From contig JACDOX010000264.1 in NCBI GenBank assembly GCA_014549065.1, positions 10,862 to 74,861 on the forward strand: DNA of 64,000 nt, written 5' to 3'. Under the pieces are notes generated by a model. The model ran no database searches. It worked only from the letters and a program-made list of their open reading frames with translations, and was not told the DNA's origin. Numbering within the stretch: the first letter of the stretch is position 1; each line of letters begins with the position of its first letter. This document shows, in pieces, positions 25,301-38,010 of the stretch. The stretch is from Cardinalis cardinalis (Eukaryota > Chordata > Aves > Passeriformes > Cardinalidae). The translations under genes and the position numbers were made by a program.

Positions 25301-28300
25301 CTACCCTTGTGTCTTCCTCACCTCCCTGCTCCATCGGAACAGCTCATGGGGACCAACCAAAGGCCAAAAACCTCCCAATTTCCCAAGACTGAACCTCCTG
25401 CAGGGGTCCCAGCCCCAGAGTGCTCCCTGCAGTGGTACCTTTTGGGTCAGCTTCAGTTCCTGTTTCAAATTCTGGAGCTGGTTCCGATATTCTGTCACTT
25501 TGACGTTGGCTGCGCTCAGTTTTTCTTGCAGCGCTTTCACCTCTGGATTTTCAGCCTTGGAGGAGAGGAATGTACTTGGTGAGAACAGAACCCTCAGAGG
25601 AAAACTGAAGGGATTAACATCCATGAATCCCTCAGGATCACTGAATTATTTTTTCCAGACCTAATTTTTGGGGCATAGAGGGGGTACAGGGGAATTTGGT
25701 GCCAAAACTGGTGACAGGGATCCATCCTTGTTCAACAAAGGAGCTGAGTATCAGCTGCTGATTTCCTCATTTCAACTGCAATTCCTACCAAGTTTCCTTC
25801 CAGCTTTTTCAGAGCTGATTCCTTGATTCCTGCAGCATCACCACCAAGGGAATGGATTTTTTCTGCAGCTGCCTGTAGCTGGAAAAGAACCCCATTGTTA
25901 GTGTAGAATGGATGCAGAGAACAGCATCACTCCATGGAGTATTAATCAGCAAAAAAGTATAACTTGGATGTTTATGTACTCTAAAAAAAAAAAAAAAATC
26001 TTAATTTTCCCTTGTGTTTTAAAACAGAATCAGTAGAAAAGCCTAATTTTATTTTTCTGAAATGCTTCCCAAAGAATCATGTTGTATTTGACCGTGGAAA
26101 ACTTCAGAAGATATCTCTGACTTGCTGAGATGGGATCAAATTTCAAGTATGGAGACTTCTGAAGTATTTTATCACCAGAAGTATCTCAAATTAATATTTA
26201 TATACATAAATCAAAATCCTGTCCAGCCCAGAATATTTCATAAAAAGCAAATAGTACTCAATAGAGAAATATAAAAGNAGAAATCTACCTGACACCCTAG
26301 AACTGAGACTTAAGGGTGTTAAGGCTGTTTTTCTTTAGCTGGGAGCTCTAAAGCAGAATTTTTAAACTGCTTTAAATAACTTAATTTATTATTTAAGTAT
26401 AAAGACTCTGTCTCCTCTTGCTTGCCACAGCAAAGGAAAACAGACACACAACCCCTCCTGCCCTGAATCATGCCCTGTGTTGCTGTTGCAAAGATTTCTA
26501 AATGGATGAGAGTGCAGGAATTTGGGGCTGGAAAGGCCAGGGAGTGTTGTTTTAAAACTTTGGGACTTCATTCTTTGAGGTGGGTGGAAAATCTTGATTA
26601 TTTGCCTGAATTAAAGAAGGCTCTGAGGAAAAGCTCCTTCATTAAAAAGGAGCATCTGGGGAAGAACTGACTCAGGGCCAGCTCTAATTTCATCCTTTTT
26701 CATGGGTTAGGGTCACTCTTTCAGTTCATAGAGTTTTGTATGAACTGAAAATGAGGAATTTCAGCTGGAGCTGGCAGCTGCTGGCTCCAGTTGTGAGGAA
26801 ATTTTCTACAAACATCCCTTTGCTTCCATGGCCCACCCTTTGCCAAGTGATTGTTCAGTGGCCACACCTTTCATTCTGTTTGGGGTACATAATTATGGTA
26901 AAATACTTATGAGTTACAGATTTTTCAGAGAGCTAAAAATAGGTAAAATAACAGTGTTTTCTGCCTATCACTCTGCATTTTTGATAGATACCTCCCAGTG
27001 TCCAACATTGCTTTCATTTTACACATCATTTACATCTTTATCTTCTTCCTGAAATGTTTGTGCTCCTTTCATTTTGGGCCAAAATCTGAGCATATTTAAT
27101 ATTTCTGTTTGAATAATGGTCATTCCACTTCTGCAGTAGGGGAGAGGAACCAAGTTGATTTTNCCTTAAATTATTCATGAATTGTTCCACTACTTGTGTG
27201 ATTTTGTAGGTCCCAAACTACACCTGATACTTGTTTGCCAACCTGCCAACTGTTTGACAAGACTCCCGTGACCAGAACACTGTGGATTTATGCAGGAGTT
27301 CTCTAAAATTTAATTTAATCTATGACTTCTTGATCTTTCAGGTGGCTGGGGTGCAATTCAGGTAGATGCATGACTCATGATAATAAGTGATGGTGAAAGG
27401 CTGAGTCAAAATGCAGCTGTCAGCATTATTGATTCATTTAACTGATGTCTTCTAAGAAAGCAAAGTTCAGAAAAAAAAAATTAAAAAATCACCAATACTG
27501 TGTAAGGAAGAGGAGCAGTAGCCAAAGGACAAAGCAAATATTGACATCAGGACATCTCATTTTCAATTCAGCAGCCACCTGAGTAAAATTACTTCTGTGA
27601 AAGGTTGGCAAAAAGTCACAGCAAAGTAGAAAATTTAATCTGCCTGAGTGAAGATTTGCTGTCTTATATGATATAGTTTNGTGTTGTCTCAGCTCTGTAA
27701 GTACTTACTCCAGAAAACAGCTTTCATTACAAGCATAACAAAAGCTTAAAAGAATAAAGAACTAATTAGTGACTAGTCTTAATGAGGTGAGACTGTAAGA
27801 CATAAAGGTGTGAAATTTCCTTCTCACAAAAAATAAATAATAAGAGAAATAGCACTGACAAACTGGTAGAAATGTCTCTGTGCTTCTACAAACGAACATT
27901 CCTAATTGCTGTTTAATAAATCCTTGGCTCATTATAACTTGGGGATATCCTTTCCTATAGGATATTCACCTGCAGAGGTGAAGTTTGATTCCTCTGCTGA
28001 GGTGAAACAGCTGAGGGAACATCATGGACAGAAATGACCACGACTCAAAGCAAACAGGGATTTAAGAGCAAATTCAACACGGGAACATGAACCAAACCCA
28101 TTTTCTATCCCAGAGGCTGGATTTCCATGTTTCATCATGCAAAAAGAACAAGAAAAATGCCTCACTTCTCTCTCCAGCTCCTTGACTCTGTGATTCAGCT
28201 GCTTCACTCTGGCTCTCTCACACTCAAACTCAGCAGTCACCTCCCGGTTCTTTTTGGCCAACTCAACAATTTTAGTGGCAGCCACGTCTCCAGCTAAACC

Positions 28301-31300
28301 AGACACCCCTGAAAGGACACATCAAAGCAGAGGGCACATCTCACAGGCAGGATTCAGATTCAGAACAGAGCAGGCTTTTGTTCTCTGTCACAATGAACTT
28401 GCATTGTCCCATCCCTGCCTCTCTGAGCTGTGCCAGGCACTCTAATGAACAAGTGAGGGAAGAAATGTTAGAGGTGCCAGCTGGATGGGTTGGTCCTTTG
28501 ATTCAGCAGCACAGCCACATTTCACACTGTGGCAATGTTTATATACATAAATCCAAATCATGTCCAGCCCAGAATATTTCATAAAAAGCAAACAGTACTC
28601 ANTAGAGAAATATAAAAGGAGAAATCTACCTGACACNCTAGAACTGAGATTTAATGGTGGCTGTAGCCACATTTTTACCTAGAGAGGGCAGTGGTGGGAC
28701 AGAATTTTTTGGCATTATCACAGAAAAAGGCAACACTCTGCTTTGCCTGGTTGCTTACTACAGGAGGAGCTGCTGGAACAGAGGTGTGAACNTTTCTAGA
28801 CATCAGTCCTCAAAGGTCAGGCACAATATTACAGCTGGGTCCTGGACAAGGTCCAGGAAATTTCATTGTGCCTATTTATAACTCCCTTGGGATTACACAG
28901 GGAGCTTTACTGTCTGACTCTTTGAATTGCTCTTTTAATTAGCCACGTCACTGGCTCCCTCATCAGGGAGGGTTTGATTAGTGCCACAAACAAAGCAATC
29001 CCCAGGCCTGGCTGTTGTGTCACCTGGCTCTGGTTAACACCACACAGGTGNAGCAAAGCTCTTGTTCAAGTGCAAAATCAATGTCATGGCAAACATTGTC
29101 CACAGAAACTTCCAGCTCAGCAAGGAACGTGAACCTGCAACAACAAACCCCTGGTGGGGGTGTGCAGACTGAACTTGGCTGCTGTCATTGCTCTTAACTC
29201 TTTCATCCTCCTTCAGAGCTCTGCAGGAATCACTTTTCTCTGATATTCATNGACTGAGGTGGGGTGAGAGGTGAGAGATCACTCCCAAGTAAATGCTGAG
29301 GCCCACACAGCCCAAGGGACATTATTGGGCCACACAGAACACAGCTGGGAACAGAATTTGTTCCTATGCCACTGCTTAAAAACCTTGTAAAGAACACAAT
29401 TTATTGTTTCNAAGGAATTTACTTTAAAAGCATTTAAAATGCTTTTTAAAAAGCACTTTAAANCAATTCATTATTTTCAAAAGCACTGTTCTCACTTCTT
29501 TTGTGTGATTTGTGTTACCCCTCCCACCTAGGAGCTACTTTTACCTCAGTTTTCAGGATAAATAATGGCTGCTGAGAATCACAGTAAATACTAAATTAAC
29601 CAAAGCCAGGTTGCTGCTTCCACGCTAAATTGCTGGTCTTCAAATGCATTGCACTCACCCAAGGCTTTTCACTCCCAAGCAATGTGGGGATTGCCACAAT
29701 GCAGACAGGGAAAACAGAGGTAAGGGCTTGGCATCAGCCAGAGAAGCTGCAACAGCACATCTGGCTCCTGCTCCTGACCAGGAAGAGATTATCACCTCTC
29801 CTAAACACAAACTACAGCTGCTTTTCAAGGATTAAGGTGGAATTTAATGTTTTTTAGCTCTCCTCGTTGCTGGTTTCCCCCTTCTCTTCAAGCCTGGTCA
29901 TCACTGCTGTCCTGACCAACAGTGGCACCCAGTGGAGGAGGTGCAGCCTGCACAGCTCAGTTGTCAAAAAACACCAAAATCACTTTAGAAGTTGAATTTT
30001 GCATTCATCCAGCATNCTTCCTCTGCCCTGTTCAGGCAGAAAAAAAAAAAAGGAGCCTGAAGAAGAAATTTAACCCTACANAGCAGAGAAAGCTGCAGCA
30101 CAGCCCTTGGACACTAACAGCAAGTTNTCCAAAATATTGTTTCTATGGAACATCATTATTTTTGTGGCAATTTTTGTGCAAGTTTACAGTTCTATGAGGA
30201 ACAGAAATCACTGTGTACCCTAACAGAGCACAATTCTTTTCAGGGACATTTTCTGGGGATCAGCATCAAGCAAAGCAACATGGGGAGAACACAAAGTTGC
30301 TGTGTTTACCTGACAGAGCCAACCTCTCCTCCTTTACTCTTTTCTGGAGCTCGTTTATTTCAAAATCTTTCTCTGCCATCAGTCTGTAGAGCCTGCAGTT
30401 CTCATCCCGGAGCTCTCGGAGCTGATCCTGCAGCTGCTCATTCTCAGCCTCAAAGAAACTGGGGAAAAAATTGACCATAATGGTAAATAATGCACAAATA
30501 GGTGCTCCTAGAAATAAAATAATGAAACAACTGCATGACAGATGGGCTGAGCTTATCAGGAGTGAGTTTATTGAATTAGGCACAATGTCCNAAACCTCAC
30601 ATAAAAAAACAAGCTGATTATCTGATCTATTCAGATAACGTCTTCTTAAAAAAATATATATAAAATTGCACCTTCTTGANCTGTCTGGGGTAAAACATCA
30701 GAGAACAGATGTATTGAGGCTACCAAAGAGTGTCATTGCAGTGTTACTTACCTGCTTCTTCAGAGGAAATCAGGCAGCATTCAGCATGTGGGACATTCAG
30801 GCTTTCTTTTCTATACTTGACAAAGCCAAGAGAAGCCAACAGAGCATTGACTATAAAGCTGCCCCTGGGGTCTTTTAAAAAATCAATGTTTTATTGCAAT
30901 TCATAAAAGACCAATTTCCCATGTCCTCAGCTGATTCTCCTGGAACCCTGTGAGCATCAGTTTGTATTGNTAATGGTGCCTTTTGGAATTCATTTAGAAA
31001 CAGAGAATACCCAAAAAAAGCCCTCTGGATGGAAAGAAACAGCCCTGCTTCTCCTATTCTTCAGGACATTTAGCAACATTTAAAGGTTTCATCTCTCTAA
31101 GACATCCAGAGAATTAATAACTTTAATCTCTTTATGGCCCTGATGTGATGGGTCCTTCAAATATAAAATCCAGGAGCTGTGGCCTCAGGGGCTCCATTCA
31201 ATTGTGGGAGTTCAGAATTATNTGAGCTCCCTGACACGGGGTCCTTGAGAAAAGCTGGGATTTAATACAATTACCCACTCACAGGTGACATTTGGGCTGC

Positions 31301-34300
31301 CCAGCTGCTGCAGGGGGAAGATGCAGGTCTCCAGTGCTCTGGGATTCCCATGTGGAAGCTCCTGATAATCTACAGCATCCCAGTTATCCAGACACCTAAA
31401 TCAGCTGGATGAATTGACTCCCAGATTCTCATTTAACCCTAAATCTCCACTTTGGAGCTGTGGTTTGGACAAAGCCCTGTTGTTACAGTAGGTACCTGCA
31501 GACAGCCAAGTCAGATGTCTCAACAACCATCTCAATTTTTTTATTCCAAAGTTTTAGCAAGTTCTTAGCACCCATTGGACCTGAGAGCTTTTAAATGCAC
31601 CCTCCATCTGCCCACGGACCCCTTAAAGCACTGCCATAAACAGCACAGCCAGTTTAGGAGAGGATTCACATTGCATAATTAAGAAATGCACTTGTGTTTC
31701 AAAGCTGCAAATCAAAGGGAGATCAAAGGCAGCTGTTCACAAAGGAGAAGAAAGCAAAGAGCAATGTGAGCAAAGGCAGAACTGACTTATTCCCACATGA
31801 ACCACTCAGAGGAGTGAGCAACAAAACTCAGATCCAATTAGAGAGACCTGAACCAAAAGAGTTTGAACAGTTGGGGGATTAACATGGAAAAAAGGTTCTA
31901 AGCTCTTAACACACCTGAGCAGTGAAGTCTTCTGAGAGCTGAATCCAAGTCTTGAGGAAAAGCACTTAAAGGAGGATGGACAGAAATCCCAAGTACACAG
32001 AGCTGGAGTCCTCTCTGAGGAACTTCCCACCCCATCCCAGAGTGACCCTCCCTGTTACAGAGGCTATACATCAGCCAAAAGAAATGGGCTGCAAAAGGTG
32101 CCCCTTTTCACTCTCCTTCAAGGAATCAAAGCCAGGTGGAGCTTATGACAGAGCTCTGCCTGGAATTCAGGTGGTTTCCCAAATTGCCTACCCTGTTCAG
32201 GCCAAAAAAAGTAAGGAATTATTTTAACTTTTGACAAATTGTGTCTTTCCCAACTCCTGTTAGAGANTCTCCACGTGATGGGGAGAGTCACTTAGATACA
32301 TTCAAGTACACCAAACAGAGAGGGGAGGATAAAGTTACAGAGAGAACATAACAGAAAGGCAGAAATATCAGCTAAACACTTGTCTAAACAAGACTGGGGA
32401 GGAGGATGGGAGGAAGGAAAAAAGAATTCCCAAGGCTCAGAGGAAGGGAGACTTCAGAGAGGAGANTGTTTTCTGATTGCTGCTATAAACAACAGTGACA
32501 AACTCAAATCACTGTCACTGCAGGCCATGTGGAGTCCTGTGATCCTGGAACAAGGCTCTGATGTGTTGTCATGGGAATATTGCAGAGAACATCCTGGTGA
32601 ATCCCTTCCAAAAACAAATCCTGCCTGGATTGGATCACTCACAACCACGCTGCTGAATGTACACAAGCAAAGGACAATCCAGATCTATCTGCCACACCTG
32701 CCATGTCAAATGGGGACTTCTGACAGCNAGTGACACAGCAACAGAGGTAAATAAAAAATCTGAGATTACTCAGGCCTAAAGTACTGAACTCTAAATAGCA
32801 GAGAGCTACTGGGCTTTCCTGTGCTCTGCACACTGCCCAGGCTGTGCCATGGGAGCACCTCAATCCCTTTCCTCTGCCAAACATCTGAACTATGGGAATC
32901 AGCNTCACAGGAACTTTTTAAAAATCAAATTTCCATCATAATCTTCTACAGACTATCAGAAAACAATGTTGAAGGGAAGAGGTTGGATTGGGGGTTTAAC
33001 TTGGCAAATCAGACAGCTCTGGTGAGGCACCAGTGCATGAAGGAATTTCTTCACCTGGCTTCACCACTGCCACAGAGCAAAGCCTGAACAGCTGATGNTG
33101 CAGAAAGGTAGAAAAATCATAAAGAAAAGCTTCATAAAATCAAGCCTGCTCTGTTAAAATCAATGACTGGTCTGGTCAAAGCTAATAGTTAGCAAGTTCC
33201 CATTTGAAAGCAATCCTGGTGTGAGCAGTTCATTTACATAACAATCTATTCCTGGGTGAAAAACAACCAGCACCTGNATAAACTGTTTTTACACCGTTAG
33301 AAAAATGAAAANTNTCTCTCACAAGCAACTTTTCCTGCACATACACCCCAGGGGTTTGAGTTCAACACAGAATAACAACTTGTTCCTAACCAATAAGTAA
33401 TTGGCAAGAAAACTACTGACCAATTGGAGTCACAGAAAAGGTCTGAAAAACTGAATAAAAAGGAGTTATGTGAATAAAGAATGGGCTTTTTTCACCATGA
33501 AGAAATGGAGTCCATGTGATTTATTCCCACAGGCAGCAGTGCAGACACCTTTGGGTGTGTCCAGCCCCAGACCTGCTCAGTCACGAGAAGCATTAATTGG
33601 GTCAGAGGGAAATGCTGACTGTATCCTGGGAGGAAGAGAAATGATCTGAGCTGGGGCTTTAAATCTCTGCTCCAGCACTCAGCTCAAAAGAAAACACAAG
33701 ATTAAGGGAAATCCATACCAAAATGCCCAATGTGCTGGTAATCTCATGATCCACCAAATCAGGACATACTGCAAAGAAATCCCAGGGAAAACTTCTGCAC
33801 TGCAGGCCTGTGGCTTGCTCCCATTAGCTGCTTTGCCTGTGTCCATCTTTGGAAATGATTCCTGTAGAGAANCTATTAGTTTAAAGCTAGGCAGGAATTA
33901 TCCAGCAGTTCAGAGGGTGCCAGTGACCCCAAAAGGCTGGATTGTGTCAGGTAGTACCTGGCTGCCCCTTCATTTGTGAAATACTGACATTAAAGAGCAC
34001 AGCACAATGCCCTGAGGATAATTATGGACAAGGAGAATTTCCTCAGGATAATGAAAGCCCAGTGTGNGAAAACAGAAAGTGTCCTCTCAGCTTAATAATA
34101 CTGAGTTTCACGAGATCATGAGCAAAACACACTCCAGTGACTTCCTGAAGGAATGGTGCTGCCACATCTTTACCTTTTGCTGGCATCTTCATTTACAGGA
34201 GGTCCTTTTTTAAACAGGTTTAGATCACTCAGGGCTCTTACAGTCTCCCTTGTGCTGCCAGTGTTCTTCTGCCTGTCCTGCTTCTCCTTCTTGGCCTCCA

Positions 34301-34394
34301 TCAAATTTTTCAGCCGCCTTTGCTGTTGCTCCTGATAAGCCTTGAATTGGCTTTTGAAATCCTCAATCACTTTTACCTCTGGCTCCATTGTTTA
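10340..34394 (-). CDS. CCDC13: CCDC13, coiled-coil domain protein 13 (15 coding exons)
   Basis: CCDC13 is a centriolar-satellite coiled-coil protein needed for ciliogenesis and genome stability. I assembled minus-strand exons by GT-AG sites and phase: 34394-34174 (ATG 34388), 30458-30310, 28308-28166, 25878-25789, 25555-25439, 24631-24527, 23353-23189, 22646-22470, 21105-20920, 20110-20034, 17605-17531, 16752-16624, 14375-14221, 10711-10612, 10421-10340 (TAA). All phases agree and give about 654 residues, against roughly 715 in human. The N-terminus reads MEPEVKVIEDFKSQFKAYQE and is followed by KNLMEAKKEK. Most exons encode heptad-rich, E/K/Q/L-rich coiled coil. Exons 10 and 11 encode a less helical linker and are the least certain. 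The call rests on composition plus position between HHATL and HIGD1A on the same strand. The frame stays open for 24 codons past the stop (see findings). Confidence 0.85.
10800..13817. other. CCDC13 intron between exons 13 and 14, no other gene seen
   Basis: AT-rich intronic DNA. The longest frames lack splice context or family resemblance. I see no clear repeat family apart from the LTR that begins near 13818. Confidence 0.5.
13818..14160 (+). mobile_element. Old LTR fragment, same type as 62516-62885
   Basis: It shares landmarks with the solo LTR at 62516-62885 in the same order: 'aagctgagaagcctcag', 'aacaataattatctg', 'gaccaatcacag', 'agccttctg', 'tcataaaataataaatca' and 'catggagtcag'. 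Many substitutions make it the most diverged copy. It ends only about 60 bp from the exon 13 splice donor of CCDC13. Confidence 0.75.
14400..16600. other. CCDC13 intron, no other gene seen
   Basis: The intron between exons 12 and 13 is AT-rich with several A and T runs. No coding or mobile feature is supported. Confidence 0.5.
18005..18530. repeat. 30-bp minisatellite, about 17 copies
   Basis: Tandem 30-31-bp units with core GGGACATCCCATTT alternate between a 'CAGTGTGTG' and an 'AGATGTGTG' version. Two plus-strand frames (208 and 171 codons) stay open across it only because the period is near a multiple of three. It lies in the CCDC13 intron between exons 10 and 11. Confidence 0.95.
18531..20030. 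other. CCDC13 intron, no other gene seen
   Basis: Unique-looking AT-rich intron. No exon with matching splice phase or repeat family was recognised. Confidence 0.5.
26195..26315. repeat. Direct-repeat copy A (paired with 28535-28655)
   Basis: About 115 bp match the segment at 28541-28655 with only a few differences. Shared landmarks are 'tttatatacataaatc', 'tgtccagcccagaatatttc' and 'agaaatctacctgacac'. The two copies lie in adjacent CCDC13 introns on either side of exon 3, in the same orientation. Confidence 0.85.
28535..28655. repeat. Direct-repeat copy B (paired with 26195-26315)
   Basis: The second copy of the roughly 115-bp direct repeat, 2.34 kb from copy A. Nothing resembling an LTR or CR1 end is visible, so its origin is unknown. 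Confidence 0.85.
30900..33227. other. CCDC13 intron 1 (coding), no other gene seen
   Basis: Part of the 3.7-kb intron between coding exons 1 and 2. Several open frames of 60-117 codons occur, but none has protein-family character. Confidence 0.5.
33228..33540 (+). mobile_element. Possible solo LTR
   Basis: The tail has a TATA-like AATAAAAAGG, an AATAAAG polyadenylation signal and a pyrimidine-rich end 'gtgatttattcccaca', which is the usual layout of the R-U5 part of avian LTRs. No target-site duplication was identified, so the edges and the call are tentative. Confidence 0.35.
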
Positions 34395-34521
34395 CTAAAA
34401 GCATAAGGAGAGGAAAATAAGAAGTGACAGAGAGCAGAGATCAGCACTGCTCTGAAAAACATCCCCTTGTGGCAGCTGCTCTGCAGCTTTTCCTCCCTGA
34501 CCTTGCCCAGTCTCCCACCTC

Positions 34522-34905
34522 TGTCACAGACATATTTTATGAAAAATCCTTTTGCCAAGATTTGTTCTCCTGAGAAGCTGAGAAGCTTCAACTTCTCCAT
34601 GTTTTGCTGCTGTGGAATGCAACAGAGGCATCTTTGATTGGTCTCATGTGGTTGTTTTTAATTAATGGCCAATCACAGTCAGCTGGCTCGGACTCTCTGG
34701 TCAGTCACAAGATTTTATTATCATTCCTTTCCTTCCTTTCNAGCCTTCTGATGAAATCCTTTCTTCTATTCTTTTAGTAGAGTTTTAATTTATCATTTTC
34801 TTTTAATATAATATATATCATAAAATAATAAATCAGCCTCCTGAAACATGGAGTCAAGATTCTCATCTCTTCCCTCATCCTGGGATCCCTGCAAACACCA
34901 CCACA
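34522..34905 (+). mobile_element. Solo LTR (ERVK-like, passerine LTR5 type)
   Basis: It begins TGTCACAGAC and ends in CACCACA. Internal text is closely similar to the copy at 62516-62885, including 'tgctgctgtggaatgcaac', 'tggccaatcacag', 'tgatgaaatcctttcttc' and 'tcataaaataataaatca'. The flanks CACCTC and TCCCTC match at four of six bases, so any target-site duplication has decayed. It lies just upstream of CCDC13 coding exon 1, in the 5' UTR intron. Confidence 0.8.
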
Positions 34906-36244
34906 TCCCTCCTCCTCCTCCTCCTCTCCAGCCCTGCTTCAAGTCCCTTTTTCCTTAAATGGCTTTTAAACAGCCCTTTAAAAAAAAAAGCTGTTGGGTT
35001 TTTTTCACTCCAGAATTCAAAAAGCACCGTTTCCAAATGTTCCTAAACNGACTTGTTTAAATAAACATTTTAACAGAGGAGCAGGTTGGGGCCAAATCCC
35101 AGCCAATGTGGCAGCCAGGTCACACTGGAGTGTTTGGGACCCTCCNGCCTCCCTGCCCACATCCAGGAAAGGTGCAAATCCCCCCATTTTTGGGTTCATG
35201 AAAGAAAAATATTTTNTTCCTTATGCTTCCTTCAGGCAAGACAAAAGTGTTGCTTACACCTTTCCTGCAATCACTGAGTGATAACATTAAATAACTAAAT
35301 AATAATATATTAAGTGTATTTAATTATAACAATGTATTATGAATATATATTTTTAAATAATAATATTGCTACCCAAACATTTTCTTAGGATGACTAAAGA
35401 AANTTTTCTGATAAATTGGACCCCCTTTCTCCTTCTGTTTGGCATNTATTGTGGGAAAAAAAAAACCTATTGCACCTTTGGTCTAGGAAAACTAATACAT
35501 AAATACCTCCAAAGGCACGCCCTGCACTGAGTAATTAGCACAGGGCCTTTCCCACACTGAGGGAAATCCAATGATCCTGATTAATGCACCAAAAGGCAGA
35601 GTGTCCCTTGGTGTATTTCATGGGCAGAGAGTCACCTGGACAAGGTGCAAAGAGCAGAGTCTGGTGCCTCTGCTCAGCCCACAGGGCTCTGGGCATGAGG
35701 GAGCAAAGAATTACTGAGTCAGTGAGGCTGGAAAATTAATTTTAATTGATGTAAGTCAATTCTGAGATTTGGAAAAAACCTACAGAGATAAGGAGTCCGT
35801 TCCATTTACTTAAGCAAACTGGATATAAAATGTAAACAGCTTTTCTGGTTTCAGTAACCTTTGGGTTGATANTTAAATTTATAATTAGATTGGATCTCTT
35901 GATTGGTTTAGCTACTGACCTTAAAGATAGCAAAGATAAGCAAGAACATCTTCAAAGAACAGTTGTCTCTGTTCTGAAAATATCCTAGAATTCTTAGTAG
36001 AGTAACTATTTCAGGCTTCATGCTTTTTCTCAGAATTTTCTTTACTTAGACTGCATTGCTGATTAATTTATTATTTCATAACTTATTGAGTTATTTTCTT
36101 ATCTATAGGCCAGAAACGTGCTCAGTACTCCAATCCCACAATGCTTTAATGGAAAAACCTTCTCAGATCCTCCAATCCATTAACCCAGCATTGCCATCAC
36201 CAAACCTTGTCCCCAAGTGGGATTTGAGCACTTCCAGGGATGAA

Positions 36245-37364
36245 GTGCTCCACAATTAAAGGTTTGTCAAAAACGCCAATCACTTGGTTTTTTAAAAATT
36301 CTAATAGTAATAAAATGGTTATAAAAATAGTAATATAATTAGAGTAATAATAATTTGGACAATTCTGATTAGGACAATATGAGGCAATAGAAACCAAGAG
36401 TTACTGACAGTCCAGGTACCTCTTTCTGGGCAAAATAAGCCCGAAAAAGGACACAGGTTATCAGAGGATTAACCCTTAAAAACAATAGCCTGTTGCATAT
36501 TCATACANNTCATNCATGATGCATAAATTCCATTCAAACANAGGATTNTGTCTGGGCAGTGTCAACTTCTTCCTCTGAATCCTGACANCATCTTCAGGGC
36601 TGAGCAAGGCAGGAAGAAGTTCATTTTTCCTGATAATGGAGCAATAAATTCTCTTTTCTATGTGTGAAAAATGTGTATTTTATGATTGGCTTCTTGCAAA
36701 TATTAAAATGAATATTATATGTGTTGTGTTAGAAAGTAATGCTGTATTAATTCTCTTAAATAGTGTGTTAAATATAGTTTTAGGTTATAAAAAATGTTAA
36801 AATAGAAAGTATGCTATGTAGGATACTTTTTTTAAAGAAAGGACTTGCAGTGAGATAGCAGCCACAGGGACACNTGAATCTTTCAGAGAAAAAGAATTTA
36901 TTGCTCCATTATCAGAAGAAACAAACTTCTTCCCGCCTTGAAGGCACTGTTAGGATTNAGAGGNAGAAGCTGACNATGACCAGACAGAATCCTGTGTTTG
37001 AATGGAATTTATGCATCATGTATGANNTGTATGAATATGCAACAGGTTATTGTTTTTAAGGGTTAATCCTCTGTTAATGTGTGTCCTTTTTCGGGCTTGT
37101 GCTGCCCATAAAAAGGTACCCGGACGTCCATAACTCTTNGTTTCTATTATCTCATATTGTCCTAATTCAAATTGTCCAAATTATGATTACTCTAATTGTA
37201 TTACTATTTTTATAACCATTTTATTAATATTAAGCTTTTAAAATTTAAAAAAAACCAAGTGATTGGCGTTTTTCACAATACAGCATAACTTTCTAACACG
37301 ACGCATATAATATTCATTTTAATATTTGCAAAAAGCCAATCACAAAATATGCATTTTTCACAAG
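36245..37364. mobile_element. Inverted LTR pair forming a large imperfect palindrome
   Basis: The left arm, about 36250-36660, is repeated as its reverse complement at about 36880-37275. A second inverted segment, 36662-36750, pairs with 37275-37364. Element ends read TGTGAAAAATG and, inverted, TTTTTCACA, and 'gagcaataaattct' looks like an LTR polyadenylation region. I read this as two related LTR-type elements nested in opposite orientation. N bases sit at matching places in both arms. Confidence 0.7.
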
Positions 37365-37679
37365 GTTCATCACTTCCAGGGATGAAATAGTCCAGACTAT
37401 CTCCAGAATATTGATGAAATATTCCAGACTATCTCATCTAAACCAAGCCTGGCTCCAGCCAGGAGGGCTCCAAGGCGGGGTCACCTGGAGCAGGTGACAC
37501 AGGAACTCACCCAGGTNGCTTTGGGATGTCCCCANAGAAGGAGACCCCACACCTTCCCTGGCCAGCTCTGCAGAAAGANTTTCTCGCCCATTTTGAGGCA
37601 GAATTCCTGGTGTTTACGTTTATATATTTTAATTGCAAACCTATAGCTGTAATTTCTACCACCCCTGTGNCCNGCTAGG

Positions 37680-38010
37680 TCCCGGCAGCGCCGCGCTGTT
37701 CCCCCATGGCGGGAACTCCTGCCCGCGCTCTTTCCGCACCTCCCCCGGCCTACCCGAGCCGCGTTCCCGAGGGCACCGGGAGGGTGTCCCCGGCTGTCCC
37801 CGGTTCCTGCTGGGCAGCGGCGGCACCGGAGAGGCGGCCCCGGCTCCCGTTCCGGGCCCGATGCGGTNCCCATGGCAACGCGCGCGTGCCCTTCCCCTCA
37901 GCGCGGCCGCCATGATGGCTCCCCCTCACACACCGCTCCCTGTCGCCATTCCCGCACCGATCCCGGCCCCTCGGCCCCACGAGCGGCTCCTTCTCCCCCC
38001 TTCGCGGTGA
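37680..38010 (-). promoter_or_regulatory. GC-rich CpG block, presumed CCDC13 promoter and 5' UTR exon
   Basis: This sharply bounded block has high GC content and many CG dinucleotides. It lies 3.3 kb upstream of the CCDC13 coding start on the minus strand. CCDC13 coding exon 1 has its own splice acceptor 6 bp before the ATG, so a noncoding first exon must exist upstream, and this is the only CpG-rich candidate. It carries an X-box at 37866-37879. The exact start site is not determined. Confidence 0.6.
37866..37879. promoter_or_regulatory. RFX X-box (GTNCCCATGGCAAC)
   Basis: The imperfect palindrome matches the consensus bound by RFX factors (GTNRCC, short spacer, RGYAAC), with one ambiguous base. 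RFX2 and RFX3 control many ciliary genes through such sites near transcription starts. CCDC13 is a ciliogenesis gene, so the site fits its biology. Confidence 0.6.
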
